Positions 32,840-41,837 of a stretch of 64,000 nucleotides of DNA are shown piece by piece. This stretch comes from an uncultured Corynebacterium sp. (lineage in GTDB: Bacteria; Actinomycetota; Actinomycetes; Mycobacteriales; Mycobacteriaceae), in NCBI GenBank assembly GCA_943913645.1, contig CALTYZ010000006.1, positions 1 through 64,000 on the forward strand, written 5' to 3'. Made by a program: the position numbers and the translations under genes. Within the stretch, counting starts at the first letter, position 1; every line of letters starts with the position of its first letter. Under the pieces are notes generated by a model that saw only the letters and a program-made list of their open reading frames with translations, made no database searches and had not been told where the DNA came from.

Positions 32840-33949
32840 CTACCCGGCCAACACCACGGTAATTGCCTTGCCGTTTTCAGTGACCTCGCGTGGCAGGGTC
32901 GTGCCTGGCGGGACGTCGTTGACCGCGCGCGGGGTGCCCCCAACACGCTGGGCAACCTCAGCGGCCATCGCCTCGGCCCCGGCGACCTGCGGGTCATAGA
33001 ACACGTAGGTGTTGTCGAAGATGCCATATTGCTGCTCCGGCATGTTCATTCCAGCCGCGTTTCCACTATTGGCCACGCTGTACTGGCCATCGAGCCGGGC
33101 TGCGGTATCGGCGGCCGCGTTGGCCACACCTGAGTTGTTGTAAACGAAGACTTCCGCGCTTTGCGCGGTCAGTGGGTCACCTGCTGGCGGGGCGGCCGGG
33201 GCCGGCGCGGGCTGGTTCGGCTCCCCTGGCTGGCCGGGCTGGCCCTGTCGGTTCTGGTCGTCGCCGGGCTGGCCTGGCTGATCGGGTTGGTGTTGATCGT
33301 TCGGGTCCGCACTTGGGCGCGGCTGGCCGGATGTCATCGTCGCGGTGGCAGTGGCCGTGTTCTTGGCGTTCTTGGCGTCCTTATCGTCCTTCCCATCAGC
33401 GCCAGCTCCTTCGGAGGCGGTAGCGGCGGTGTCTGTCGGTGAGGCCGGTGCAGCACTGCGGTCGGCGCCGATATTCTTGCTCATCGCGTAAATTCCCCAC
33501 AGCAGCAACAGTGCCGCCACTGCGATCAGGATCATGGCCAGGCCACGTTTGGGCAAACCAGCTGCGCCAGCCGCACTTGCACCAGCTGCCCCAGCAGCAC
33601 CTGCCCCAGCAGCAACCGCTGGCTCTCGTCGCTGACGCATTGGGCGGCGGGAGCGTTCAGGCGGGCGCTCCTCGACATAGTCTTCGGCATAGTCGTCCGC
33701 GTACTCATCGGCGTAGCTGTCAGCGTAGTCGTCCGCGTAGCCGTCAGCAGGTTCATCCACCTCGTAGTCAACCGCGGGGTCAGCTTGGCCTTCAGTGTCG
33801 TATCTGTCGATGTAGGCGGTATCGTCGTAACGCTCGAAGATTTCGGTCTCGCCGTTGTCCGCACCGGTGTCGGCAGAGTGCGAGTTGGTCATTCGGCCAT
33901 TGCCGCCGGGGATCTCATTGCTACCGTCAGTATTGTCGTGCTTTTTCAC
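32840..33949 (-). CDS. single-pass membrane protein with LytR C-terminal domain
   Basis: 369 residues. The N-terminal cytoplasmic region contains an acidic tandem array (ADDYADSYADEYADDYAEDY), then basic residues, an Ala/Gly stretch, one membrane helix (GLAMILIAVAALLLLWGIYAM), a long Pro/Gln/Gly-rich linker, and a LytR_C domain (SAEVFVYNNSGVANAAADTAARL... YVFYDPQVAGAEAMAAEVAQRVGG). The LytR_C domain probably sits at the cell wall. GTG 33949 has TAATCT 7 nt upstream; ATG 33892 is the alternative start. Same neighbourhood (DUF3263, def) as in C. glutamicum. Confidence 0.85.
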   Translation of the reverse strand: MKKHDNTDGSNEIPGGNGRMTNSHSADTGADNGETEIFERYDDTAYIDRYDTEGQADPAVDYEVDEPADGYADDYADSYADEYADDYAEDYVEERPPERSRRPMRQRREPAVAAGAGAAGAAGASAAGAAGLPKRGLAMILIAVAALLLLWGIYAMSKNIGADRSAAPASPTDTAATASEGAGADGKDDKDAKNAKNTATATATMTSGQPRPSADPNDQHQPDQPGQPGDDQNRQGQPGQPGEPNQPAPAPAAPPAGDPLTAQSAEVFVYNNSGVANAAADTAARLDGQYSVANSGNAAGMNMPEQQYGIFDNTYVFYDPQVAGAEAMAAEVAQRVGGTPRAVNDVPPGTTLPREVTENGKAITVVLAG

Positions 33950-34015
33950 ACCCGTCAGATTAGTTTCAAGTCAGGGTTGAGAGTTTAAGGCGCGCCGTGT
34001 TGCAGCAGTGCCGGG

Positions 34016-34237
34016 TCAGTGCTGCGCCACGCCTGCGTCGCGAAGCCGCTGCAACCGCCGCACCAACTGCGGGCGCGCAGCGAGTGCGTCAGGCGAATCC
34101 AGCAGCATGTTCAAGCGCTGGTAGTAACGGATCGGCGCGAGCCCCAGTTCACGCCGGATCGCCTCCTCCTTTGCGCCGAAGGTGCGCGGCGCTGATGCTT
34201 CAAAATCGAGCACGGCTAAGTCGCTAGGCGAAAGCAT
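34016..34237 (-). CDS. DUF3263 family protein
   Basis: 73 residues (MLSPSDLAVLDFEASAPRTF, then EEAIRRELGLAPIRYYQRLNMLL). Small helical protein resembling a helix-turn-helix (EEAIRRELGLAPIRYYQRL), conserved next to def in corynebacteria and mycobacteria. Function unknown. The ATG has TATATA 6 nt upstream, overlapping the -10 of def on the other strand. Confidence 0.85.
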   Translation of the reverse strand: MLSPSDLAVLDFEASAPRTFGAKEEAIRRELGLAPIRYYQRLNMLLDSPDALAARPQLVRRLQRLRDAGVAQH

Positions 34238-34240
34238 GCC

Positions 34241-34249
34241 TAATATATA
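34241..34249. promoter_or_regulatory. overlapping divergent -10 boxes for DUF3263 and def
   Basis: TAATATATA serves as TAATAT 7 nt before the def ATG on the plus strand, and as TATATA 6 nt before the DUF3263 ATG on the minus strand. The two start codons are only 16 bp apart. Confidence 0.65.
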
Positions 34250-34253
34250 CCGC

Positions 34254-34826
34254 ATGACAATTCGACCCATCGTGATTTACGGCGACCCAGTGCTGCACAC
34301 CCCAACCGAGCCGGTCACGCAACCGGTCGCAGAGTTAGCGGAGCTGATCGCCGATATGCACGAGACGATGGACGCCGCCAACGGCGTTGGCCTTGCCGCA
34401 AACCAAATCGGCGTGCCGCTGCGATTGTTTGTCTACCACTGCCCAGACGGCGACACCATGCGCCGCGGCACCATTATCAACCCCGTATTAGAAACCTCCG
34501 AGATCCCCAAAACCATGCCCCGCGATGACGGTGAAGACGACGAAGGCTGCCTTTCCGTACCGGGTGAATCCTTCCCCACCGGCCGCGCCGACTGGGCGAA
34601 AGTCACTGGCCTAGATGAACACGGCAACGAGGTTGCAGTCGAAGGCACGGGGCTTTTCGCGCGCTGTCTCCAGCACGAGGTCGGCCACCTCGACGGCTAC
34701 GTCTACACCGATGTGCTCACCGGCCGCTTCAAACGCGACGCCAAACGCGCCATTCGTGATCACGGCTGGAATCAGGCAGGCAACACCTGGCTACCAGGCA
34801 CCGATGAAGACCCCTTCGGGCACTAA
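34254..34826 (+). CDS. def: peptide deformylase
   Basis: 190 residues. Removes the formyl group from nascent N-termini. Motif 1 GVGLAANQIG, motif 2 EGCLSVPGE (metal Cys) and motif 3 LQHEVGHLDG with two metal His and the catalytic Glu; the usual HExDH has Gly instead of Asp. Length slightly above average. Leaderless pattern upstream. Confidence 0.95.
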   Translation: MTIRPIVIYGDPVLHTPTEPVTQPVAELAELIADMHETMDAANGVGLAANQIGVPLRLFVYHCPDGDTMRRGTIINPVLETSEIPKTMPRDDGEDDEGCLSVPGESFPTGRADWAKVTGLDEHGNEVAVEGTGLFARCLQHEVGHLDGYVYTDVLTGRFKRDAKRAIRDHGWNQAGNTWLPGTDEDPFGH

Positions 34827-34859
34827 AAAGGGACTAAAAAGGACTAACAAGGACACTGC

Positions 34860-35828
34860 ATGTCGCGGGTATTTCGCTCCGATGAAGTCACCGTCGGTGA
34901 CCGCGTGGTGGTGCGCCAACGGCGCGGGGAACTTGCCAGTGACGTGATTGGCCATGTGGTTTCAGTCAAGCCATTGCGGGTGAAGCGGGCGTCGACAAGC
35001 GAAGTGCTCCAGCTCGATAACCCGCACATCGTGAAAAAGCTCTCCCCGCGCACCGTGCGCAACTCCGACATCCGCGCAATTGAAACTGCCACCGCACGCG
35101 CATTTCCAGGCCAAGAACAGCAGCGCATCGGCGGCTGGTTAGCCCGCGCAGGCGCCGAAATCGCCGAAAGGTCCAACTCCGCCACCCCCATCGGCTACTC
35201 CGCCGGGTTTGATGCAGTCCCGCTCGCAGCGCTACGCGAGTTCTACAGCGCGCGAGCGATGCCGCTACAGCTGCTCATCCCCGAACGCATTGGCAAACCG
35301 GCACTGCGCCTCGTGCAGGCAAACCCACAGGAGTGGACGCTGGGCGAAGAAATTGTGGTCATGTCAACAGAAATGAAAACTAACACGGCTCTGCATGATT
35401 CAGCGCAGCATGATCCGGCGGTACGCATTGACCCACTCCCGGATGATGACTGGCTTGCCATGTACCACTACCGCGGCCAGGAACTGCCGGATACCGCAGT
35501 GCGTGACCTGGCGCAAAACATTGACGGACGCATCGGGTTTGCCCGCCTCATACTCGGCGGAAAGACAATTGCTGTCACCCGAGCAACTCTGACCCACTCA
35601 GATGATGGGCGCACCTGGCTGGGGTATTCGGCAGTCGAGGTCGCCGCTTCGCATCGGCGCCAAGGATTCGGCACACGCCTTGGGCGCGCCGTGCTGGCGT
35701 GGGGGGCTACTATCGGAGCTGACGCGGCATACCTCCAGGTCAGAGCGAAAAATAATGCTGGTATCGCCTTGTATGAGAAGCTTGGTTTCCTGGAACACCA
35801 CAGACAGCGCTACGCGTGTTTCGGCTAG
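34860..35828 (+). CDS. N-acetylglutamate synthase, CG3035-type GNAT
   Basis: 322 residues. N-terminal ~80 residues form a small domain of the type found in C. glutamicum Cg3035; the C-terminal GNAT fold has the acetyl-CoA loop VAASHRRQGFGTRLGRAVLAWG and LQVRAKNNAGIALYEKLGFLEHH. Would feed arginine synthesis by acetylating glutamate. The neighbours def (upstream) and xth (downstream) are the same as for Cg3035. AAGGAC precedes the ATG. Confidence 0.85.
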   Translation: MSRVFRSDEVTVGDRVVVRQRRGELASDVIGHVVSVKPLRVKRASTSEVLQLDNPHIVKKLSPRTVRNSDIRAIETATARAFPGQEQQRIGGWLARAGAEIAERSNSATPIGYSAGFDAVPLAALREFYSARAMPLQLLIPERIGKPALRLVQANPQEWTLGEEIVVMSTEMKTNTALHDSAQHDPAVRIDPLPDDDWLAMYHYRGQELPDTAVRDLAQNIDGRIGFARLILGGKTIAVTRATLTHSDDGRTWLGYSAVEVAASHRRQGFGTRLGRAVLAWGATIGADAAYLQVRAKNNAGIALYEKLGFLEHHRQRYACFG

Positions 35829-35837
35829 GGTGTGGGT

Positions 35838-36665
35838 ATGCGAATCGCCACCTGGAACGTCAACTCCGTGCGCACCCGCGCAGAGCGAATTGCCGCGTTC
35901 GTGCAGCGCAATGGGGTCGACGTGGTGTGCATGCAGGAAACCAAAGTGGCCGATGAAAAGTTCCCCTCCGCCATCTTCGAATCCTTAGGCTATCAGGTCG
36001 CCCATGTCGGCTACGGGCAGTGGAATGGTGTGGCCATTGCCTCCCGCGTGGGGTTAGACAACGTGCGCGAGCACTTCACCCGCCAGCCGGGATTTGAAAA
36101 ACCTAACACCGCCGCCTCCACGACTACTCCACGTGGTGCGGGAACACCCCCGCGTGAAGCCCGCGCAGTCGGCGCGACCTGCGGCGGGGTAGACATCTGG
36201 AGCTTGTATGTGCCCAATGGTCGCGAAATCGGCGACCCACACTACGACTACAAGCTGGAGTTTTTCTACAGCCTGTGCGGCAGCGTCGAGGCGCACACCA
36301 ACCAAATCTTCGCAGGCGATTTCAACATCGCCCCCCGCGATGAAGACGTGTGGGACATCGGCTGGTTTGAGGGCAAAACCCACGTCACCGAGCCAGAACG
36401 CGCCGCGTTCCAAATGCTGCTCGAAACTGGCCTGGTCGAAGTGAAACACGCTGACCGCTACAGCTTCTGGGACTACAAATCCATGCGCTTCGCTAAAAAC
36501 CAAGGCATGCTCATCGACTTCATCCTGGCCACCACACCCATGCACGCGCGCCTGCAGGATGCGTGGGTCGATGTGGAAGAACGCCAAGGCAAAGGAGCAT
36601 CCGACCACGCACCAGTGATCGCCGATTTTGACACCCGCGAGCTCGAGCTCGACGAAGTCCGATGA
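35838..36665 (+). CDS. xth: exodeoxyribonuclease III / AP endonuclease
   Basis: 275 residues from ATG 35838. Cuts at abasic sites and trims 3' ends. EEP fold: MRIATWNVNSVRTR, CMQETKVADEKFP, VPNGREIGDPHYDYKLEF, FAGDFNIAPRDEDVWD, and C-terminal GASDHAPVIADF. Starts 9 bp after the NAGS gene and overlaps cls by 4 bp. Confidence 0.95.
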   Translation: MRIATWNVNSVRTRAERIAAFVQRNGVDVVCMQETKVADEKFPSAIFESLGYQVAHVGYGQWNGVAIASRVGLDNVREHFTRQPGFEKPNTAASTTTPRGAGTPPREARAVGATCGGVDIWSLYVPNGREIGDPHYDYKLEFFYSLCGSVEAHTNQIFAGDFNIAPRDEDVWDIGWFEGKTHVTEPERAAFQMLLETGLVEVKHADRYSFWDYKSMRFAKNQGMLIDFILATTPMHARLQDAWVDVEERQGKGASDHAPVIADFDTRELELDEVR

Positions 36666-38167
36666 CGGTCGAGTTCGATATTTCCTGGTGGCAGCTAGCC
36701 GCCATGGTGATCGACTACGCCATCAAGTTCGTCATGATCGGTGTGGTTCCAGAAAACCGCAAACCATCCTCCGCAAACGCCTGGCTGCTGCTGATCTTGT
36801 TGTTACCCATCATTGGGTTGCCGCTCTACCTCCTAATGGGCTCGAAAATCGTCTCCAGCCGCCGCCACCGCATCCAACGCGAGGCCACCAGCGAGCTCGA
36901 CAACATTCACCAAGGTGAAGCAGATTTCCCGTTCGATGCGCACCTTTCCCCCGACATCGCCGCGATGGTACGCCTCAACCGCAGACTGACCGGCTACCCC
37001 GCCGTGTACGGCCATGTACCCGCGCTGTGGTCCGACTACGACATGACCATGCGCAGAATAGCTTCGCTTATCGACGCCGCCTCATCCCACATCGACATCG
37101 AAATCTATGCCATCGCCTGGGACGAGACCACCGGCATCGTCTTTGAGGCGCTGGAGCGAGCAGTTGCGCGCGGGGTGCATGTACGGCTGCTGTTTGACCA
37201 CATCGGCTCACAAAAATACCCCGGGTTTCGGAAACTGAAACGGCGTCTGACCGCGATCGGGGTGGACTGGCACATGATGCTCCCGCTTGATCCGCTGCGC
37301 GGCCGCTGGCGCCGTCCTGATTTGCGTAACCACCGCAAGCTCATCATCTTCGACGGCCGGGTTGCCATGATGGGCTCGTTCAATCTCATCGACCGCAGCT
37401 ACCTCCTGCGCCGCCATGTTCGCGCAGGCCGCCAATGGGTTGACGCCTTCGTTGAACTAGAGGGCCCGATCGTCGCCTCCCTTGAGTCACTGTTCGCCGT
37501 CGACTGGTACACAGAGTCAGGCGAACGCATCGACCTCAACCCGTCGGCACGTTTAGAGCGACCCGCAGCCGCTGATGTGCACACCTTGCAACTGGTGCCT
37601 TCCGGGCCTGGCTACCTCACCGAGCCAAACCTGCGCATGTTCAACACCATGATCCACCACGCCCGCGAATCCCTCACCTTATGTTCGCCCTACTTTGTGC
37701 CCGAGGATTCACTGCTTGAGGCCATCACATCTGCTTGCTACCGGGGCGTGCGCGTTGACTTTCTCGTTGGCGAACGGGCAGACCAGTTCATGGTGCAGCA
37801 CGCCCAATCCGCCTACTACCAGCAGCTGCTTGAGGCCGGTGTGCACATTTGGGAGTTTCCCGCCCCCTACATACTGCACACCAAGTTCGCCCTTGCTGAT
37901 GTCCCCCGCGACGGTGCTGGCGCGGGAGCACACACCGGCAAACCCGTGGGGCTGATCGGCTCGTCCAATATGGACATCCGCTCCTTCTCGCTCAACTACG
38001 AAAGCACGCTGCTCATTGCGTCAGGCCCACTGCTTGCGCAGCTTGATCGCCTGGCGCAGAACTACATGGCTGTCTCCCGCGAGCTAACGCTCGAGCGGTG
38101 GGAGCAACGCCCTTGGTACCGCCGCTACGTCGACAACGTGATGAAGCTGACCTCCGCAGTGCAATAA
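36662..38167 (+). CDS. cls: cardiolipin synthase (phospholipase D family)
   Basis: 501 residues. Makes cardiolipin in the inner membrane. Two N-terminal helices (WWQLAAMVIDYAIKFVMIGV, AWLLLILLLPIIGLPLYLLM) then two HKD motifs: HRKLIIFDGRVAMMGSFN and HTKFALADV... GLIGSSNMDIRSF. ATGA overlap with xth implies coupling. Confidence 0.95.
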   Translation: MTVEFDISWWQLAAMVIDYAIKFVMIGVVPENRKPSSANAWLLLILLLPIIGLPLYLLMGSKIVSSRRHRIQREATSELDNIHQGEADFPFDAHLSPDIAAMVRLNRRLTGYPAVYGHVPALWSDYDMTMRRIASLIDAASSHIDIEIYAIAWDETTGIVFEALERAVARGVHVRLLFDHIGSQKYPGFRKLKRRLTAIGVDWHMMLPLDPLRGRWRRPDLRNHRKLIIFDGRVAMMGSFNLIDRSYLLRRHVRAGRQWVDAFVELEGPIVASLESLFAVDWYTESGERIDLNPSARLERPAAADVHTLQLVPSGPGYLTEPNLRMFNTMIHHARESLTLCSPYFVPEDSLLEAITSACYRGVRVDFLVGERADQFMVQHAQSAYYQQLLEAGVHIWEFPAPYILHTKFALADVPRDGAGAGAHTGKPVGLIGSSNMDIRSFSLNYESTLLIASGPLLAQLDRLAQNYMAVSRELTLERWEQRPWYRRYVDNVMKLTSAVQ

Positions 38168-38206
38168 GTACAGCGGTACAGGAGCCACCAGCCCGAGCGA
38201 GCTCAG

Positions 38207-39229
38207 CTACCGCATGGAGCGCACACCGACCCTACCTGGCCGCTTTTCTGCAGAAGTCAGGTGGCGTCCCGGGCCCTGTGGGGCGTACTTCATGGGTTTG
38301 AGCAGCGCAGGCCCTTTTGACCCGGCGCGCTGGCGCGCTGCTGCGAGGTCTGCCAGCCAGGCTGTTTCATCCCCGCACACATCGTCGGCGAACAGGCGCA
38401 ATACTTCATAGCCGTGTTCTTTCAGCCAGGCGTCGCGCTGGTGTTGCTCCCGGATCGCCTCATCGGGTTTGGTGTCAAGGGTTGGGTGGGGGTCAATGTC
38501 GAGGATGAGGGTGTCGTCGAGAAGCAAATCGGCCCTGAAGTTACCAATGCGAACCTGGGGCTGGGGTTTGATCCCGTTTTGCAGCAGCGTGGCGCGCGCG
38601 AGCGATTCGTAGGGGGATTCAGACAGGTTGGTCGCGTTCGCGAGTGCTTCGCGGGCAACACCAATGCCGCGAGTGCCACGCATCCGGCTCAAGGTTGCCT
38701 GGACACCGCTCAAAATCCCGTTCGCGGCCTCCACATTGTGGCCGGAAAACACGCTGTCAAAGGCCACAACGCCCTCGCGGAACCCGTAGAGGCGCGCAAT
38801 GTCAATCGCCGTGCGGATGGAGTCGGTGTAGCGGACATCACCCACCTGCACAATGTCACGATCAGGCACGGTCATGCTGCGGTACAGATAGCCTGGGAAC
38901 CAGCGAGACTTCGCAGACGGCTGACCATTCGGTAACGCCAGCTCCACCTGCTCCTCGGATGTCGGTAGCACCCAAATATTGCCGAGGCGCGCGGCTGAGC
39001 GGCCAACGAGCACGGCCTTGCTGCTCTGGCACGACGCCGCGTAGCAGCGCAGGAACTGCTGCTCATCGGGGCTTAGTTCCCCCCACGCCCACGAGTCCAC
39101 GTACACGCTCCAGGACAGCTGTTCCAAAAGACCTGCGTCAATATATTCGTGTGTTTCAGTGTCAGTGACCGACAACCGTCGCACATCGACCAAATCTTGA
39201 ATCAGTAGATCGATCTGATCCTCGTCCAT
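38207..39229 (-). CDS. AbiEi-like/DUF559 protein (type IV antitoxin domain plus nuclease-like domain)
   Basis: 340 residues. The N-terminal half resembles the large group of actinobacterial AbiEi-like proteins (VRYTDSIRTAIDIARLYGFREGVVAFDS). The C-terminal third looks like a DUF559/Vsr-type PD-(D/E)xK fold (VRIGNFRADLLLDDTLILDIDPHPT... WLKEHGYEVLRLFADDVC), with ILDIDPH where most family members have ExDG, so activity is uncertain. GGGGGGA precedes the ATG. No partner toxin adjoins it. Confidence 0.8.
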   Translation of the reverse strand: MDEDQIDLLIQDLVDVRRLSVTDTETHEYIDAGLLEQLSWSVYVDSWAWGELSPDEQQFLRCYAASCQSSKAVLVGRSAARLGNIWVLPTSEEQVELALPNGQPSAKSRWFPGYLYRSMTVPDRDIVQVGDVRYTDSIRTAIDIARLYGFREGVVAFDSVFSGHNVEAANGILSGVQATLSRMRGTRGIGVAREALANATNLSESPYESLARATLLQNGIKPQPQVRIGNFRADLLLDDTLILDIDPHPTLDTKPDEAIREQHQRDAWLKEHGYEVLRLFADDVCGDETAWLADLAAARQRAGSKGPALLKPMKYAPQGPGRHLTSAEKRPGRVGVRSMR

Positions 39230-39428
39230 GAATCCCCCCGAATTTAATTAGGCTGCGATTAACCTAACCCACTTTTCGTGAACAGGGGGTGTTATTTTTT
39301 ACAACCGTCAGGCTGTGTCGGCAGATTTCGTGCCCTTGCCTGTGCAAACTGCTCTGTCTGTCGAGTTCCGTACGGTTGCTTAAAAATATGACCAGTGCGC
39401 GAAGCGGCTGGGGAAGACACCTGATGAG

Positions 39429-40160
39429 CTACGCATCCCGGCGCGTGAGCACCACCATGCCGGAAATCCAGATGACCACCGCCCACACCACGAAGATCGC
39501 CACAGATTGGGACAGTTCCCACTGTTGCGTTGGCTGGTTTGTCATAAACGCCATCAGGTTGTTGAACGGGAGGAACTTCACCACATCCTGGCCGTAGCGG
39601 GGAATGAACCCAACGACTGGCTCCACCACCAGCAGCATTCCCAGCGCCACCACGATTGTTCCGGCGGTGTTGCGCACTATCCAGCCAATGCCTTGGGTGA
39701 ATACGGTCACCAACATCATGCCAACCGGCAGCGCCCACAGCGCGCGGCGCGAAGCCGGGTTTGCTACCCAATCCGCCGCGACCGGTGCCATTATATCGCC
39801 CAGCACAAACGCGACCACGAGCGTCAGCAGTGTCACCACTGCGACAAGGACCGCTCCAAGCAGTAGCTTTGCGACGCCCACCTGCCACCTCATCGGCCGA
39901 ATCCGGAAGTTCGTGGCCGGGATGCCAAACCGGTACTCGGTAGTTACCATCATCGCCTGTTGCACCATGATGACGACCACTGTGGTGAGCATGACTGAGG
40001 CGATCACCGTGATGGGCAGGTAGGGTGTGTTGCTCATTTTCGCCGTCCAACCCAAGAGCGCACCGTAGAAGCCACCAAACACAATGGCTAGCCCGGAGGT
40101 CCACCAAAACGACGCGGTGGTGCGCAGCTTTGTCCACTCAGCGAGGATTTGATTAATCAT
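39429..40160 (-). CDS. ABC-2 type transporter permease
   Basis: 243 residues from ATG 40160 (MINQILAEWTKLRTTASFWW). Six predicted helices, typical AEW-K-x-RT start of ABC-2 permeases that carry out export or self-protection. Overlaps the ATPase gene by 8 bp. Substrate unknown. Confidence 0.92.
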   Translation of the reverse strand: MINQILAEWTKLRTTASFWWTSGLAIVFGGFYGALLGWTAKMSNTPYLPITVIASVMLTTVVVIMVQQAMMVTTEYRFGIPATNFRIRPMRWQVGVAKLLLGAVLVAVVTLLTLVVAFVLGDIMAPVAADWVANPASRRALWALPVGMMLVTVFTQGIGWIVRNTAGTIVVALGMLLVVEPVVGFIPRYGQDVVKFLPFNNLMAFMTNQPTQQWELSQSVAIFVVWAVVIWISGMVVLTRRDA

Positions 40161-41310
40161 TGCGTGCCTCCTGTGCAGGGTCAACGGGGCCATCAGGGTT
40201 GGCCGGGTCTTGCGCCTCGGCCAGGTCTTGTACCTCGGCCGGCTCTAACTCTGGTTCTTGCGCCTCGGCCGGCTGCGGTGCCGGTACGCTCGTCGTGGAG
40301 ACGTAGTCCGCGTGACCTTCGGTAGATTGCATGTAGGCCTCTTCTAGCGAGGCACGCTGTTCGCTCAGCTCCGCGAGCTGAACACCTGCCCGGTAGGCCA
40401 CCGCCCCGACTTCATCAGAAGTGCGCTCCGGCACCTGGAGAACCTGCCTGCCTTCAGCGTCGGTCGCCCGCCGCACAATAGTTCCGCTCTCCATAGCGCC
40501 ATCAGCCCCGGCAGCGCCATCAGCCTCACCGGTGTCTTTACCCCCAAACGCCTCAACCAGGGCGCGCTCAAGTGTGGCCAATTCCAGCTCTAAGTCTGCT
40601 GCGGCGGCATGTGCACCGCCTTCACCACCGACGCGCACCACCGTGGTCACCCCGGAGTTTGCACGGATGAAGTCGACCACAGACGTATCCGCTACCAACC
40701 GGCCTCGCCCAATGACCACAAGGTTGTCTGCGGTTTGCGCCATCTCCGCTAACAGGTGCGAGGAGACCAAAATCGTGCGCCCCTCCTCGGCGAGTGTGCG
40801 CAGCAGTTCACGCACCCAGCGAATCCCTTCCGGGTCAAGACCATTGACCGGCTCATCCAAAATGAGGTATTCCGGGTCGCCCAGCAGTGCGGCGGCAATG
40901 CCGAGGCGCTGGCCCATGCCGAGGGAGAACCCGCCGACCTTTTTGCCCGCCACCTCACTCAAGCCCACCAGGGATAAGACTTCATCAACGCGCCCGGCTG
41001 GCAGGCCTGCTGCTTGTGCTTGCCACAACAGGGTCGCTCGCGCGCTGCGGTTGGGGTGAACGCCTTTGGCGTCGAGCAGGGCACCAACAGTGTGGGCGGG
41101 TTTCGCCAGTTGGTGGTAAGGGCGGCCGTCAATAAGCGCGGTGCCCGATGTGGGGCGATCAAGGCCGAGAATCATGCGCATCGTGGTGGATTTACCGGCA
41201 CCGTTGGGGCCTAAAAATCCTGTGACTACCCCGGGTTTAACCGTAAAGGTAAGGTCATCTACCGCGTGTACCTGGCCGTAGTGTTTGGTCAGGCCTTGTA
41301 CTTCAATCAT
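40153..41310 (-). CDS. ABC transporter ATP-binding protein with extended acidic tail
   Basis: 385 residues from ATG 41310 (MIEVQGLTKHYGQVHAVDDL). Walker A FLGPNGAGKST, signature SLGMGQRLGIAAALL, Walker B YLILDEPVNGLD. The DrrA/CcmA-like core ends near residue 220; the remaining ~165 residues include an inserted Gly/Ala/Asp segment and a terminal Pro/Ala/Glu-rich low-complexity tail (EPELEPAEVQDLAEAQDP). Works with the downstream permease. Confidence 0.92.
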   Translation of the reverse strand: MIEVQGLTKHYGQVHAVDDLTFTVKPGVVTGFLGPNGAGKSTTMRMILGLDRPTSGTALIDGRPYHQLAKPAHTVGALLDAKGVHPNRSARATLLWQAQAAGLPAGRVDEVLSLVGLSEVAGKKVGGFSLGMGQRLGIAAALLGDPEYLILDEPVNGLDPEGIRWVRELLRTLAEEGRTILVSSHLLAEMAQTADNLVVIGRGRLVADTSVVDFIRANSGVTTVVRVGGEGGAHAAAADLELELATLERALVEAFGGKDTGEADGAAGADGAMESGTIVRRATDAEGRQVLQVPERTSDEVGAVAYRAGVQLAELSEQRASLEEAYMQSTEGHADYVSTTSVPAPQPAEAQEPELEPAEVQDLAEAQDPANPDGPVDPAQEARND

Positions 41311-41776
41311 GCAAATGAGTATGCCCCACCGCATGGGTGAGCACAGTTTGCAGCGCCGATGCAAACCCCGGATGTAGCGGAAGTTCTACGAGTTGGTCGA
41401 TGTGCACCCAGCGCAACTCGGCGCTTTCCTCATTCGGTGTCACCGCGATCGCCTCGCCTGTGACGGTGCGCGCAAACACGGTGGTATAGGTCCAGCCTGG
41501 TTTCTCAGTGGTGACAAGTTCGCTGTAGCACTCAACTAATGCTGTATCGATACCGCACTCTTCGACGCATTCACGCAGGGCAGCATCGGTGGCTGTTTCG
41601 TGACTGTCGCGCGCACCGCCGGGGATGCCCCAGGTGCCACCCTGCGCCGTCCACGTGGCGCGGTGTTGCATGAGCACATGCTCACCTGCCTGCAGAAACA
41701 GCCCTGCAGCGCCGTAGCGGCCCCAGTACTTCGCACCGTGGGCACCATAAACCCATCCGTCTCCATCTCCAAGCAT
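41303..41776 (-). CDS. Nudix hydrolase
   Basis: 157 residues. Nudix box GGARDSHETATDAALRECVEECGI fits GX5EX7REUXEEXGU. The N-terminus (HGAKYWGRYGAAGLFL) is typical of a common actinobacterial group. Hydrolyses a nucleoside diphosphate derivative; substrate not predictable. Overlaps the ABC ATPase gene by 8 bp. Confidence 0.93.
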   Translation of the reverse strand: MLGDGDGWVYGAHGAKYWGRYGAAGLFLQAGEHVLMQHRATWTAQGGTWGIPGGARDSHETATDAALRECVEECGIDTALVECYSELVTTEKPGWTYTTVFARTVTGEAIAVTPNEESAELRWVHIDQLVELPLHPGFASALQTVLTHAVGHTHLHD

Positions 41777-41793
41777 GCCCCCACTTTAGGCAT

Positions 41794-41815
41794 GCGCACA
41801 GACACACATGTGCGC
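41794..41815. promoter_or_regulatory. inverted repeat in glnX/Nudix divergent promoter region
   Basis: GCGCACA, 8 nt, TGTGCGC. It covers the place of the glnX -35 element relative to a TATTGT box (41826-41831) that sits 6 nt before the glnX ATG. Confidence 0.5.
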
Positions 41816-41837
41816 GCAGACGCGATATTGTTGGGGA

